This document shows positions 10,136 through 19,029 of a stretch of DNA of 64,000 nucleotides, piece by piece. The notes under the pieces were generated by a model. That model was not told where the DNA came from, did not search any database, and was given only the letters and a program-made list of their open reading frames with translations. Origin of the DNA: Fimbriiglobus sp. (lineage in GTDB: Bacteria; Planctomycetota; Planctomycetia; Gemmatales; Gemmataceae); NCBI GenBank assembly GCA_022841795.1, contig JALHQU010000008.1:1-64000 (forward strand). Reading direction: 5' to 3'. Made by a program: the position numbers and the translations under genes. Positions within the stretch are counted from its first letter, which is position 1, and each line of letters opens with the position of its first letter.

Positions 10136-12334
10136 TCAGTCCTCCGATTCGGGGGGGTACAGAACGGCGTTGGCGACACGGGCGAGGTCGCGGTCGGACA
10201 GCGGGAACAGCATGGCGGCGAGCAGCCGCGTGGCGGGGATGGCGGACACGGCCGTGATCTCCCGGCCCGATCTGGCCCGGTTGCGGTAGCCGTCCACGAT
10301 CAGCCCGCCGGACTTCAGCCGCCGGGCCGCACGGGTGACGCACTGCCCGACCGCATCCCCGCGGCCGGTGGCGAGCAGGTGGAACACGTCCGGGTCGGGT
10401 TTCGTGTTGGCCTCGGCGTCGCCGTGACGCCACCGGCCGTAGTCCGGGTCGAAAGCCAGGTGTGACTCCTCCACGAGAAGCCGCGGTACGCCGAACTCGA
10501 ACGGCACAACCACATCCACCGCTTCGGGGTGGGTTCGCTCCTTCGGGTACTCGACGCCGATCAGCCCCCAGAGCAGGTCGCTCAGTTTGTCGTCGTCGGT
10601 CTCGTCGTTCAGGAACGCGATCACGTCGTCCAGCCGGGCGAACCGCGGGGAGTCCAGAGGCACACCGACGATTCCCTCGCGGAACGCCTCCATCTGCCGG
10701 CGGCGGAAGACGGCGGCCAGGTTGTCGGCGAGTTGGCGGTTCGACCACACGGCCGACGTGCTGCCCGGCGACCAGTTGGCGAACTTCTTGATTTCGACCT
10801 CTTCGAGGAACACGCGGATCGGCCCGACTTCGTTCTTTCGGGTGGACCGGATGCCCGCGAGACTGGTAGCGAGGCGGAACTCCGCGGAGTCGTCGTCGGC
10901 CTGCAAGAGCCACTGCCCTGACAGCCCCGCGAGCGGTCGCAGGTACTTTTCCTGGCTGAACCGCAGGCCGTTGGCCAGCGTCCGCTCGGCCCGGCCGACC
11001 GCCCGCAGCACGTCCAGCAGGTAGCCGGCGTCCGCCGAGTCGTCCGTCTGGCTGCGGTTGGCGAACGCGAACATGGCCCGGTCGATGTGCCGCAGGGCCG
11101 TCTGGTATCGGGTGGGCGTCTTGTCCTTGTCGCTCGTCGCCCGGCGGAGTTTGTCGATCCACGCTACCAACGGCGGGTCGTCGAGCAACCGGGCGTCCGG
11201 GCGGAGTTTCACCGGCACTCGGCCGAGCGGGGCAGCGAAGTATGACAGGCCGTACCGCATGACGAAGGCGTATCGGACGAATGCGGTCAGCCCACGACTT
11301 ACCCCGAGCATCGACAGTGAGAGTGCGAATTCAACTGCGTTTTTGGCTTGCCGCCGGCCGAGTTGGGCGCGGCCTTCGGCGAACAGGCGGGACACTTCTC
11401 CCAAAATGGTTGGCGTGTCCCACAGCGGTAGCCAGAGTTCGGCTCGGGTTTTTTCACCCGCCTCGACCTCTGACTCGGACGCATATCCCACCGCCACCGG
11501 TTCAACACAGAACGGATAGGCCGCCTTGCCCACGGCATCCGCACCGTACCGGCGGGCAGCAGCTCCGGCGAACAGTAGGCTCCCTTCGATGCCGAGAACA
11601 TAATCCCACGTGTTCGCCCCCCCGCCGCCGCTCACCCCTTGTGTCCCGTTCGGCCCGCCCAGCGCTCCGGGGTCGAAGTGTCCGACCGCGAGGCCACCCA
11701 GTTGACTCTCGAACGCCCCGAACAACGCGGTTTCGACGCCACCGGCAGACTGCCCACGGATGATCAGGCTGACGACCGCCTGCGCGAAAGTCGAGACGTA
11801 ACTCCCACTCCCCTCGTTCCCACCGGTTCCCAACAGCGGGGGGAACTTCCTCCCATCCTCCGTCAAGATGTAAGCGGTGTCCAGCCACGGGATCAGGTGG
11901 TCGTCCAACTCGTTCCGGCACTCCCGGAGGAGGCGGAGTTTGTCGTCGTCCTTCGCCTTCTCAGTGAAGCCGAGCCGGTTCAACACCCGCCGCACGCCGG
12001 TAATCATCTCGGCGAACTGGCGGAGACGGGGCAGCGAACCCGCCGCCGCGTCGATGGCGTTTAGCGCCTCACGAGCCGACGATTCGGACGAACCAGGGAA
12101 GAACCCCGACCGCGCCCCCCACGGGCCGACGATCGGCGTCGGGCGGTACTCGTCCAGGAAGAAGCGGGCCAGCCCATCGCGGTCGAGGGTGGTGTGCAAC
12201 ACCGCCGTCCCGTTCGCCCAACTCAGTTTCGCCGTCGGGTCTTTCTGCTCGGCCACGAGGCGGAACACGCCGAGCGCCTTCAGGTAGCTCATCAGCGGTT
12301 CCGGCGTGCAGCCGGGGAGTGCGATCTCATTCAC
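10136..12334 (-). CDS. csx17: Type I-G large subunit Csx17 (Cas8)
   Basis: A 732-residue protein. The N-terminus reads NEIALPGCTPEPLMSYLKALG, in line with Csx17, the Cas8-like large subunit of type I-G Cascade that is expected to recognise the PAM and recruit Cas3. The start is GTG at 12334, overlapping the cas3 end by eight bases; no in-frame ATG fits. The middle contains a Gly-rich segment (VSGGGGANTWDYVLGIEGSLLFAG in parts: SGGGGANTWDY) common in the family, and the C-terminus has RDLARVANAVLYPPESED. It determines the subtype: Csx17 rather than Csb3-type variants. Confidence 0.92.
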   Translation of the reverse strand: MNEIALPGCTPEPLMSYLKALGVFRLVAEQKDPTAKLSWANGTAVLHTTLDRDGLARFFLDEYRPTPIVGPWGARSGFFPGSSESSAREALNAIDAAAGSLPRLRQFAEMITGVRRVLNRLGFTEKAKDDDKLRLLRECRNELDDHLIPWLDTAYILTEDGRKFPPLLGTGGNEGSGSYVSTFAQAVVSLIIRGQSAGGVETALFGAFESQLGGLAVGHFDPGALGGPNGTQGVSGGGGANTWDYVLGIEGSLLFAGAAARRYGADAVGKAAYPFCVEPVAVGYASESEVEAGEKTRAELWLPLWDTPTILGEVSRLFAEGRAQLGRRQAKNAVEFALSLSMLGVSRGLTAFVRYAFVMRYGLSYFAAPLGRVPVKLRPDARLLDDPPLVAWIDKLRRATSDKDKTPTRYQTALRHIDRAMFAFANRSQTDDSADAGYLLDVLRAVGRAERTLANGLRFSQEKYLRPLAGLSGQWLLQADDDSAEFRLATSLAGIRSTRKNEVGPIRVFLEEVEIKKFANWSPGSTSAVWSNRQLADNLAAVFRRRQMEAFREGIVGVPLDSPRFARLDDVIAFLNDETDDDKLSDLLWGLIGVEYPKERTHPEAVDVVVPFEFGVPRLLVEESHLAFDPDYGRWRHGDAEANTKPDPDVFHLLATGRGDAVGQCVTRAARRLKSGGLIVDGYRNRARSGREITAVSAIPATRLLAAMLFPLSDRDLARVANAVLYPPESED

Positions 12335-14768
12335 GGCCGGCCTCCTTCTTCTCCTGCTGGCTCGCCCGCTGGTCGGCCGCCCGGAGCAGCGCCTCCAGGT
12401 ACGCCAGCTTGAACGGCCCCAACTCGGCGAGCAGGGCGAGCGCCCGGCCGGTCCAACTGGCATCCCCGCCGAGTCGCATCGGAGTCAAGTCGAGCGTGGT
12501 GGCCGGGCAAGTCTCCCCACCCAGATCGACGGATGGCAACGGGTCGTTCTGGTACACGCCGAGGGCGAACAGTTCGGGCGGTTCCTTCGGCAGATGTTCG
12601 TCCTCCCTCGGCAGGCTGCGGATGCTCAGCCGGGCGCGGCCGTGGTGCGATGAAATGAGGTAAGCCACCACGAACGGCAAGTCGTGTCGCAGCGCGGCCA
12701 GTGCCGAAGCCAACTCATGCCGGAAGTGTTTACGGCGGTGTGTCAGCTTGGTGTTCTTCCCGGACTTCGCCCACAGTTGATCGGCCGTGAGGTCGGGGTT
12801 GGCGGTTCGCATCCCGTGTTGGAAAGCGTCATGCGCCTTACCAGCGTCGTGCCATCGGGCGGCCTTCGTCAGGTGCGTGGTCCACTCCGGCAGCGAAATC
12901 GTCTTCAACACCTCGTCTAACTCGCGGCACACGTTCGCGGTGTGCTGGGTGATGGTGAGTGCCTTCGACGTGACCGAGTTCGGGTCAGAGCCGGCGGCTT
13001 CTTCACTTTCACCAGCGGCTGGCGGGTGCGGCGTGACGACAGCCTTGCTGCCCGCGTCCCAGCCGAGGTGCTCGGAGTATCCGCCGGCGGCGGTGTGCAG
13101 CATGATGACTAGACCAGGGCGAAGCTGTTTCGGGTCGAGCTTCACCCACTTGCCTTCCAGGTGGTCCCACACGAACGCATTCCTGTCGTCCGCTGCATCC
13201 TTCAGGAACTGGCGGTTGTCCTTCGACAGCGAGACGTTGCACAACTCGTTGCGCTCGGGTTTGGGTTCGTCATCCGGCTTATCTGCCCAGGCCCGCCAGA
13301 ACACCTGCACGTCGGTGTCCGGGTCGTCGGAGCGGACGAACCGGGACACGTCGATGTCGTTGCCCGACAGGTCCGGGGCGGTGTCGAACAGGTCGAGCAG
13401 GTCGCGGCGGCGGAGGACATGCTTGTGCGGGAACGTCGGGTCGAGGCGGTACACGCTGAGCGACTGCGGGGACACGTCCTTCCCGTCCAGTTCGCCAGTG
13501 AGTCGGTTGCGGCAGTGGGCGAGTTCGCCGGCTTCGTAAGGGGCGGCCAGCTTCTCATCCACGTCGATCCAGAACACCCGGCCAGGGCCGTCGTCGCCGG
13601 TGCGGTTGCACCGGCCGATCCGCTGCACCACGCTCGCCCACGGGCACAGCTCGGTGACGAGCGTGCGAGACGAGATGTCCACCCCCGCTTCCACCACCTG
13701 CGTGGCCACGAGGATGCGGTTCTTCGCCGCCTCGCCGCCCTCCTGGAGTCGATCGTTCAGCCCCGGTCGGACCACCTTACCGTCTTTGTCCCGTTCGCCC
13801 ACCCGCTCGTGGGGGCGGAACCGCGAGTGGACGAGGAGCGTTTTGACGGCTTCGTCTTTGGCTGCGTTGATCGCCTTGTACACGGCCACCGCCCGACGGA
13901 CGGTATTCACGATCACGAGGGTCTGGGCGTTCTCGTCGTGTTCGCCGAGGATTTTCACCGCCAGTGCCTTCACTTCTTTGTCGTCCGCGTCCTTCGTCAG
14001 TTTGACACCGAGCGGTTGAAGGGTTTTCTTCGCCGTCATCCGCTTGTGTAGCGGTCGGCCTTCCTCATAGTCGTCACCGAGTGCGTCCTTTTTCAGTATG
14101 TGGGCCTCGGTCGGAAACTTCCCCCGGAAGTCGATGGTGTCGAGCCACCCGGGTTCGAGGGTAGCGGACATCCACACCGACGGGCAACCGCCGAATGTGC
14201 CGAGCGCATTCCGCAGCCCGGCGAGCTGGGCCGACGTGCCCACCCCGCCGGCCATCAGCTGCGGCTCGTCGAACACCCACAGGCAGTCGTTGTTCAACAG
14301 CCCGAAGTCGATCGGCCAGTGGAACCGGCTGGCGGCGTACCCGCGGTTCAGCGCCCGCGACAGGAGCATGTCCTGGGTGCCGATCAGTACCGCCGGCTTC
14401 TCCGGGTGCAGGAACCACTTCTCGGATTCCACCCCGCCCATGAGGACGTGAACCGGCACATCTTGGTCAATCGCATCGGCCTGACGCAAATTGGCGATCC
14501 ACTTCTTCGCTTCCCGCTCGGATTGCTCCACCAGCACACGCATGGGCAGGCAGTAGACCAACCGCCGCGGTGTGGGTTTCCCGCTCTTGAAGTACCGCCA
14601 CAGCCAGCCGAGAACCGCCGTGGCCGTTTTGCCCGCGCCGGTGGGGGCGCGGAGCAGATGGGGCAGGGGGTCGGCGGTGGCGAATCGTTCCTGATACGGG
14701 TACGGGGAGCGACCACCCGGCTCCTGGGTCGATTGGGTCGCCAACCGGAAGAAATCGGTGAACGTCAT
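12327..14768 (-). CDS. cas3: Cas3 helicase-nuclease with C-terminal HD domain
   Basis: An 813-residue protein with the order typical of type I-G: SF2 helicase first, HD nuclease last. Visible motifs are Walker A APTGAGKT at 41-48, a Walker B DEPQ near 167-170 in place of DEAH, the SAT motif in WMSATLEPG, motif VI QRIGRCNR in the second RecA domain, and HD at about 640-641 (ARWHDAGKAHDAFQ) with later His residues (FRHELA, SSHHG) as further metal ligands. It unwinds and degrades target DNA after Cascade binding. It is the first gene of the operon, about 86 bases downstream of the predicted transcription start. Confidence 0.93.
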   Translation of the reverse strand: MTFTDFFRLATQSTQEPGGRSPYPYQERFATADPLPHLLRAPTGAGKTATAVLGWLWRYFKSGKPTPRRLVYCLPMRVLVEQSEREAKKWIANLRQADAIDQDVPVHVLMGGVESEKWFLHPEKPAVLIGTQDMLLSRALNRGYAASRFHWPIDFGLLNNDCLWVFDEPQLMAGGVGTSAQLAGLRNALGTFGGCPSVWMSATLEPGWLDTIDFRGKFPTEAHILKKDALGDDYEEGRPLHKRMTAKKTLQPLGVKLTKDADDKEVKALAVKILGEHDENAQTLVIVNTVRRAVAVYKAINAAKDEAVKTLLVHSRFRPHERVGERDKDGKVVRPGLNDRLQEGGEAAKNRILVATQVVEAGVDISSRTLVTELCPWASVVQRIGRCNRTGDDGPGRVFWIDVDEKLAAPYEAGELAHCRNRLTGELDGKDVSPQSLSVYRLDPTFPHKHVLRRRDLLDLFDTAPDLSGNDIDVSRFVRSDDPDTDVQVFWRAWADKPDDEPKPERNELCNVSLSKDNRQFLKDAADDRNAFVWDHLEGKWVKLDPKQLRPGLVIMLHTAAGGYSEHLGWDAGSKAVVTPHPPAAGESEEAAGSDPNSVTSKALTITQHTANVCRELDEVLKTISLPEWTTHLTKAARWHDAGKAHDAFQHGMRTANPDLTADQLWAKSGKNTKLTHRRKHFRHELASALAALRHDLPFVVAYLISSHHGRARLSIRSLPREDEHLPKEPPELFALGVYQNDPLPSVDLGGETCPATTLDLTPMRLGGDASWTGRALALLAELGPFKLAYLEALLRAADQRASQQEKKEAGRE

Positions 14769-15160
14769 GTCTTTGCTACTCGAACCATAGCTATCGCCCG
14801 GCTGCGTCCGGACTCAGCCGTGGTTGCAAAAGCTGTCCGGTCGTGAGACGTAACACCGCCTGTATACCAGAAGTTAATCGGAGCATCAAATGCGTATCAG
14901 GTGCCCTGATGAAATTCTGTTTCCCAGGCAGCGGGGTGTTCGCATCTCAGTTCCGTTCCGTCGCGATGAGTTCGACGGATCGACGAGAAAATGCCGGCAT
15001 GGTGGGTCGGACTCCCGCTCACGAGGTCGTCAGCGATACACCCGGGTCATCTGGCAGTTCGGAATTTGATTGAGTTGACGGCGTGGCCGCGGTCCCGTTC
15101 CCTTCATGCGTTCGCCATCCGGATCCTCGCCAGCACCTTAGCCTGATCGACTGCGGCGTT
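14769..15160. other. Intergenic stretch upstream of cas3
   Basis: It holds the cas promoter at 14861-14889 and is A+T-richer than its surroundings. I looked for regularly spaced direct repeats here and found none, so it is not a CRISPR array. A 76-codon plus-strand frame at 14843-15073 lacks a ribosome site and any family resemblance. Confidence 0.6.
14861..14889 (-). promoter_or_regulatory. Promoter of the CRISPR effector operon
   Basis: On the minus strand, TTGATG (14889-14884), a 17-base spacer and TATACA (14866-14861, preceded by TGG) form a near-consensus housekeeping promoter. Transcription would begin near 14854 and give an 86-base leader before cas3. Confidence 0.6.
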
Positions 15161-15838
15161 TCAGGTGGCCGGTTTGTCCGCCCGGACGACGTACTGAATC
15201 GCCCGCAGTTGTGCCGCCAGCCGGGCCGGGTCGATCCCTAGAGCCTGAATGACCGGGCCGAGCAGGGCGTGCATCCGGGCCGCGTCCTCTGTGCCGGACT
15301 CCCGCGCTCGTACCTCCAGCACCCGCAGCCCGGCGGCGGTGAACAACTGGCCGATCGTGTCCAGCGAGAAGAACCGCAGGTGCGTGCGGTCCAGCAGCCC
15401 CTCGTCCTGGTACACCCACCGCCCGCGGAGCAGGCTGACCAGCAGGCTGTAGTGCTGCACGTTCGGGATGCACGCCAGCACCATCCCGCCCGGTCGCAGC
15501 CAGCCGGCGTGCCGCCGCAGCACCGCCCACGGGTCGATCAGGTGTTCGAGAACGTCCCCGTACACGAGGCAATCGACGGACTCTTCGGTCACACCCACCG
15601 CGGCGGCATCGAGCCGTTCGACATCCCCGACGACGACGTGATCCAGCCGGGCGGCGGCGAGCCTGGCGGCGTCCGCGTTCGCCTCGATGCCCACATACCG
15701 GGCGTGCGGGTTCACCCGCTTGTACTCGGCGGCGAGTGCCCCGGCCCCGCACCCCACCTCGACCACCAGCCGGGCGTCGGCCGGCAGGAAGCGGAGCAGG
15801 TCGGGGTTCACCCGGTCGTAGTAGGCCGGAACGGTCAT
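15161..15838 (-). CDS. Class I SAM-dependent methyltransferase
   Basis: A 225-residue protein. [15 protein letters not shown] (about residues 26-40) is the SAM-binding motif I, GIEAN is the acidic end of strand 2, and [14 protein letters not shown] matches motif post-II of the Methyltransf_11/23 type. The start at 15838 has GAGGAC 6 bases upstream; an ATG 21 bases earlier is possible. Proteins like this often methylate sugars or small lipids alongside glycosyltransferases, but no such genes are adjacent, so the substrate is unknown. It lies downstream of the ArsR-type regulator on the same strand with 35 bases between. Confidence 0.85.
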   Translation of the reverse strand: MTVPAYYDRVNPDLLRFLPADARLVVEVGCGAGALAAEYKRVNPHARYVGIEANADAARLAAARLDHVVVGDVERLDAAAVGVTEESVDCLVYGDVLEHLIDPWAVLRRHAGWLRPGGMVLACIPNVQHYSLLVSLLRGRWVYQDEGLLDRTHLRFFSLDTIGQLFTAAGLRVLEVRARESGTEDAARMHALLGPVIQALGIDPARLAAQLRAIQYVVRADKPAT

Positions 15839-15873
15839 TGGTGTCCTCGGCCGCATCACACCGGATCGCGGAG

Positions 15874-16293
15874 TCAGCCGTCTTGCGGCGGCAGCACGAG
15901 CTGGCAGCAGCCCAAGTCGAGCGCCTCCTTCGGCACCCCGGCCAACACCACCTCGTCCAGCACCTGCGGGCTGATGGAGTACACCACGAACCGCCCCCGC
16001 TTCTCCCCGCTGATGAGCCGGGCGTGCTTCAGCACGGTCAGGTGGTGGGACACGTTCAGCGCCGGGATGTTCGCCCCGTCGATGATCTCGGTCACGTTCC
16101 GCTCGCCGTCCGCCAGCAGGCGGATGATGCGGAGCCGCTCCGGCGCGGCGAGCGCCGACAGCACCTCGGCGCAGCGGTCGGGTTGGAGCGGGTCACGCTT
16201 CCGGGCCACGAGTTCGGTCCGAGAGGGGAGGCGAGTGAGGACATTATCCGCGGAGGAGGAGCGACGGCCAACCCCACTCAGAGACGGTTCCAT
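15874..16293 (-). CDS. ArsR-family transcriptional regulator
   Basis: A 139-residue winged-helix repressor. The ArsR core is clear: [20 protein letters not shown], then a helix-turn-helix around residues 66-92 ([20 protein letters not shown]) and a wing with GRFVVYSI. The classical alpha-3 ELCVCDL metal motif is missing. A CC pair near the C-terminus (residues 129-130) is the only possible thiol sensor. It may regulate the methyltransferase downstream. The likely start at 16293 gives a usual family length; 25 bases further upstream lies a 66-bp perfect palindrome. Confidence 0.85.
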   Translation of the reverse strand: MEPSLSGVGRRSSSADNVLTRLPSRTELVARKRDPLQPDRCAEVLSALAAPERLRIIRLLADGERNVTEIIDGANIPALNVSHHLTVLKHARLISGEKRGRFVVYSISPQVLDEVVLAGVPKEALDLGCCQLVLPPQDG

Positions 16294-16317
16294 GAGCCGA
16301 ACGGGGGCGCGTTCGGC

Positions 16318-16406
16318 GGGCCGCCACAGAGGGCGGCCCCTACAGACCGGCTCTCTTGTAGGGGCCGCCCTCTGTGGCGGCCCGTGGTCCGGCATCGCCG
16401 GACCAC
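16318..16406. repeat. Palindromic family D plus adjoining hairpin
   Basis: The main element at 16318-16383 has two perfect 27-base arms (beginning GGGCCGCCACAGAGGG) and a 12-base loop, again 66 bp. It is directly followed by a 9-bp stem with 5-base loop (GTGGTCCGG and complement, 16384-16406). It lies between rdgB and the ArsR gene, so it would sit in the ArsR leader or promoter. Confidence 0.9.
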
Positions 16407-16410
16407 TTCC

Positions 16411-17013
16411 TCACACCCCGAACAGCTTCCGCAAGATCGGCCGCAGCTTGGCCACCGCCCGCCCGCGGTGGCTGAGCGCGTGCTTCACCCGCCCGCTCAA
16501 CTCGCCGAAGCTGGCGTGGTACTCCTGGATGTAGAACAGCGGGTCGTACCCGAACCCGCCGGTGCCCTTCGCCTGCGTGCCGATCACCCCCCAGCACCGG
16601 CCGTCCACCACCGCCACCACCTCACCCTGCGGGTTCGCCAGCGCGGCCGTGCTGACGTAGTACGCCGCCCGGTCGTCGCCGGTCTTGCCGGCCAGCTCGG
16701 CGAGCAGCTTGGCGTTGTTCGCCGCGTCGTCGCCGTGCGTGCCGGCGTACCGGGCCGAGTACACCCCCGGCGCCCCGCCGAGCGCCGGCACGCACAGCCC
16801 GCTGTCCTCGCCCAGCACCCACTCGCCGAGGGCCGGGGCGAGTTGCGTCGCCTTCAGCCGGGCGTTCGCCTCGAACGTGGTGCCGGTCTCGTCCACCTCC
16901 GGGGCGTGCGGGTACGGTGACAGGTCGGTCAGGTCGATCGGCAGGTCGCCGAGCAGGTCGAGCAGCTCGCCGAGCTTCTTCTTGTTCCGGCTGCCGAGGA
17001 CAAGCTTGGGCAT
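16411..17013 (-). CDS. rdgB: XTP/dITP pyrophosphatase (HAM1 family)
   Basis: This enzyme removes dITP, dXTP and related deaminated purines from the nucleotide pool by hydrolysis to the monophosphate and pyrophosphate. The 200-residue length is usual. Signatures are the N-terminal GSRNKKKLGE (nucleotide-binding Asn/Lys), TFEANARLKA, the EDSGLCVPAL loop with catalytic Asp and GAPGVYSARYAG, and the C-terminal GTGGFGYDPLF plus SHRGRA base-binding segment. The ATG at 17013 is the only sensible start. It is divergent from the ECF fusion gene. Confidence 0.95.
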   Translation of the reverse strand: MPKLVLGSRNKKKLGELLDLLGDLPIDLTDLSPYPHAPEVDETGTTFEANARLKATQLAPALGEWVLGEDSGLCVPALGGAPGVYSARYAGTHGDDAANNAKLLAELAGKTGDDRAAYYVSTAALANPQGEVVAVVDGRCWGVIGTQAKGTGGFGYDPLFYIQEYHASFGELSGRVKHALSHRGRAVAKLRPILRKLFGV

Positions 17014-17028
17014 GAGTTCTCCGGTTCG

Positions 17029-17083
17029 ATCTTCGCCGCGACTGAAAGGAGCGGTGCGCGCTCCCGCTGGTCGCGGCGAAGAT
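17029..17083. repeat. Inverted repeat family L
   Basis: Arms ATCTTCGCCGCGACT and GGTCGCGGCGAAGAT enclose about 25 bases. The right-arm sequence with its preceding CTCCCGCTGG is found again at 19007-19028 next to the cobalamin adenosyltransferase gene. It lies between the divergent rdgB and ECF-fusion genes. Confidence 0.7.
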
Positions 17084-17197
17084 GAGGTAGGACCGGCTTC
17101 CGTTCGGCCGACGCCTTCTGTTAAACTCGGAAAATCGTTCGGCGTCGAGCCGACACTGTACTCCCGACACGGACGGCCGCAACGCCCAGGAGGGGAC

Positions 17198-18913
17198 ATG
17201 CCCGCCCGCCGGCTGCGAACGGTGCTGCACGCCGCACGCCGCTCCGCCGCCCCCGACCCGACCACCCTCCCGGACGCGCACCTGCTCGGCCGGTTCCTGG
17301 ACCACCGCGACGAGGCGGCGTTCGCCGCGCTCGTGCGGCGGCACGGGCCGGTGGTGTCCGCCGCCTGCCGGCTGGCCGGGCTGAACCCGAGCGACCACGA
17401 CGACGTGTTCCAGGCGGCGTTCCTGGCCCTGGTGCGACAGGCGAACAGCATCCGCGACGGGAAATCGGTCGGCGGGTGGCTGTTCCGCATCGCCACGCGG
17501 GTCGCCCACAAGGTGCGGAAGCGGGCCGGGCCGGTCGAGTTGCCGGACGACGTGCCCGAGCGAACGCCGGCGGCTCCGGACGCGGACACGCACCGGGTGC
17601 TGGACGAGGAGGTGGCGAAGCTGCCCGAGAAGTACCGGCTGGCGGTGGCGCTGGTGTACCTGGCCGGCCGGAACACCACGCAGGCGGCGGCCGAACTCGG
17701 GTGGGCGAAGGGGACGGTGCTCACCCGGCTGGCGTGGGCGCGGGAGCGGCTGCGGTCGCAACTGCTCCGCCGCGGGGTGACGCTGGCGGCCGGGGCCGCC
17801 ACGGTGGCGACGGTGAGTCCGGGTGTGGTGGCGGGGGTGGTGCGGGTGTGTTCGCAGTTCCTGGCCGGGGGCGTCCCCGCCGGGGCGTCCGGGGTGGCGG
17901 TCGAACTCTCGAAAGGAGTCGTGCAAGACATGGCACTCACGAAACTGAAGTGGGCGGCCGGGGTGCTGCTGGTGGCGGCGGCGCTCACCGGCGTCGGCCT
18001 CGGGCGATGGGGTACGGGCGAGGCGAACGCCCAGCCGGACGCCAAGAAGCCGGAGGCCAGGAAGAAAGACAAGAAGCCGAAGCCGGATGCCGTACCCGGA
18101 CTCCCGCCCGGTGTGGTCCCCGGCACCTTGTTGGGCGCGAGCGTCGGCGTGACGGGCGACGAGCCGAAAAAGTCGAAAGCTGAGACGGACTCGAAGCCGA
18201 CCGCCGGGTTCACCGTCACCAAGCCGCTCGGCACCTGGGCGAAGGACGTGGTGACCGACGACGACACCAGCCGCGTCGTGCTGAAGATCGAGGACGACCG
18301 GCTGACGCTGACCGTGGAGACGACCGCCGGGAAGAAGGGCAAGCACGGGGTAGTGGTCGAAGCCGACTACGCCATCAACGGTGAGAGTACCGTGTTCGGC
18401 GTGATCTCCAGCTTCGACCTGAACGACCCGGACGGCCGCATGGGGGCCAACGACGTCGGGGTCGTCGGGTTGTTGACCGGACAGCCGTTCGCGTTCCGTT
18501 ACCGGGTGGGCGAGGGCACGCTGACGGTGAAGGAGTTCAAGGGGTTTGGGTTCGGGCTGCGGGATCAGTCGGTTGATTCCTGGCAGTTCGTCCACGCGCT
18601 GTGCGGGCGGTACGCGGCGGTCGATCCGGCGAAGCCGAACACCGGCAGCGTGCCAAAAACGACCATCAAGTCGGGTGGGGGTACGAACCGGGAAGCCCCG
18701 ATCTACACGCCGCCCACGATTCTGCCAGTCGGCCCGCCGGTCGGGGATCCGCTCGTCGCCCCGCCGATCCAGCGGCAGGGTGACCCCGTGCCGCGAACCG
18801 AGCAACTGGACAACACGCCCGATGAACTCCGACCCCGGCGGCGGGACGAGAAACCCGGCGCGAACGCCCGGCCGAACCACCTGACCCCGGAGCGGATCCA
18901 CGGCGGCACTTGA
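17198..18913 (+). CDS. ECF sigma factor fused to a transmembrane anchor and C-terminal extracytoplasmic domain
   Basis: A 571-residue protein with GGAGGGG upstream of the ATG. Residues 30-110 are sigma region 2 (DVFQAAFLALVRQAN, WLFRIATRVAHK) and about 135-190 are region 4 (LPEKYRLAVALVYLAGRNT, AAELGWAKGTVLTRLAWARERL). A hydrophobic segment at about 250-268 (AAGVLLVAAALTGVG) follows, then a Lys/Pro linker and a roughly 200-residue beta-rich domain ending in a Pro-rich tail. Such sigma-membrane fusions are known in planctomycetes. The simplest reading is a self-contained membrane sensor in which the outer domain controls sigma release. No separate anti-sigma gene is adjacent. Confidence 0.85.
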   Translation: MPARRLRTVLHAARRSAAPDPTTLPDAHLLGRFLDHRDEAAFAALVRRHGPVVSAACRLAGLNPSDHDDVFQAAFLALVRQANSIRDGKSVGGWLFRIATRVAHKVRKRAGPVELPDDVPERTPAAPDADTHRVLDEEVAKLPEKYRLAVALVYLAGRNTTQAAAELGWAKGTVLTRLAWARERLRSQLLRRGVTLAAGAATVATVSPGVVAGVVRVCSQFLAGGVPAGASGVAVELSKGVVQDMALTKLKWAAGVLLVAAALTGVGLGRWGTGEANAQPDAKKPEARKKDKKPKPDAVPGLPPGVVPGTLLGASVGVTGDEPKKSKAETDSKPTAGFTVTKPLGTWAKDVVTDDDTSRVVLKIEDDRLTLTVETTAGKKGKHGVVVEADYAINGESTVFGVISSFDLNDPDGRMGANDVGVVGLLTGQPFAFRYRVGEGTLTVKEFKGFGFGLRDQSVDSWQFVHALCGRYAAVDPAKPNTGSVPKTTIKSGGGTNREAPIYTPPTILPVGPPVGDPLVAPPIQRQGDPVPRTEQLDNTPDELRPRRRDEKPGANARPNHLTPERIHGGT

Positions 18914-18934
18914 TGCATCATCAACCGGCATCCT

Positions 18935-19005
18935 GTTGGTGTCCCGGCTTCAGCCAGTCTTCGTTCGCCCGAAAACCGAAGACCGGCTGAAGCCGGGACA
19001 CCAAC
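18935..19005. repeat. Palindromic family C, copy 1
   Basis: Near-perfect arms beginning GTTGGTGTCCCGGCTTCAGCC and ending with its complement, 71 bp in total, with an inner hairpin. It separates the convergent ECF fusion and cobalamin adenosyltransferase genes. Variants occur at 28718-28835 and 60795-60861. Confidence 0.9.
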
Positions 19006-19029
19006 TACTCCCGCTGGTCGCGGCGAAGA

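Noticed and set aside
14843-15073. A 76-codon frame upstream of cas3
   Set aside because: It overlaps the cas promoter region, has no ribosome site and resembles nothing; composition fits intergenic DNA.
14769-15160. Possible CRISPR array or leader next to cas3
   Set aside because: No direct repeat with regular spacing was found on reading the stretch, nor in 7250-7445 at the other end of the operon.
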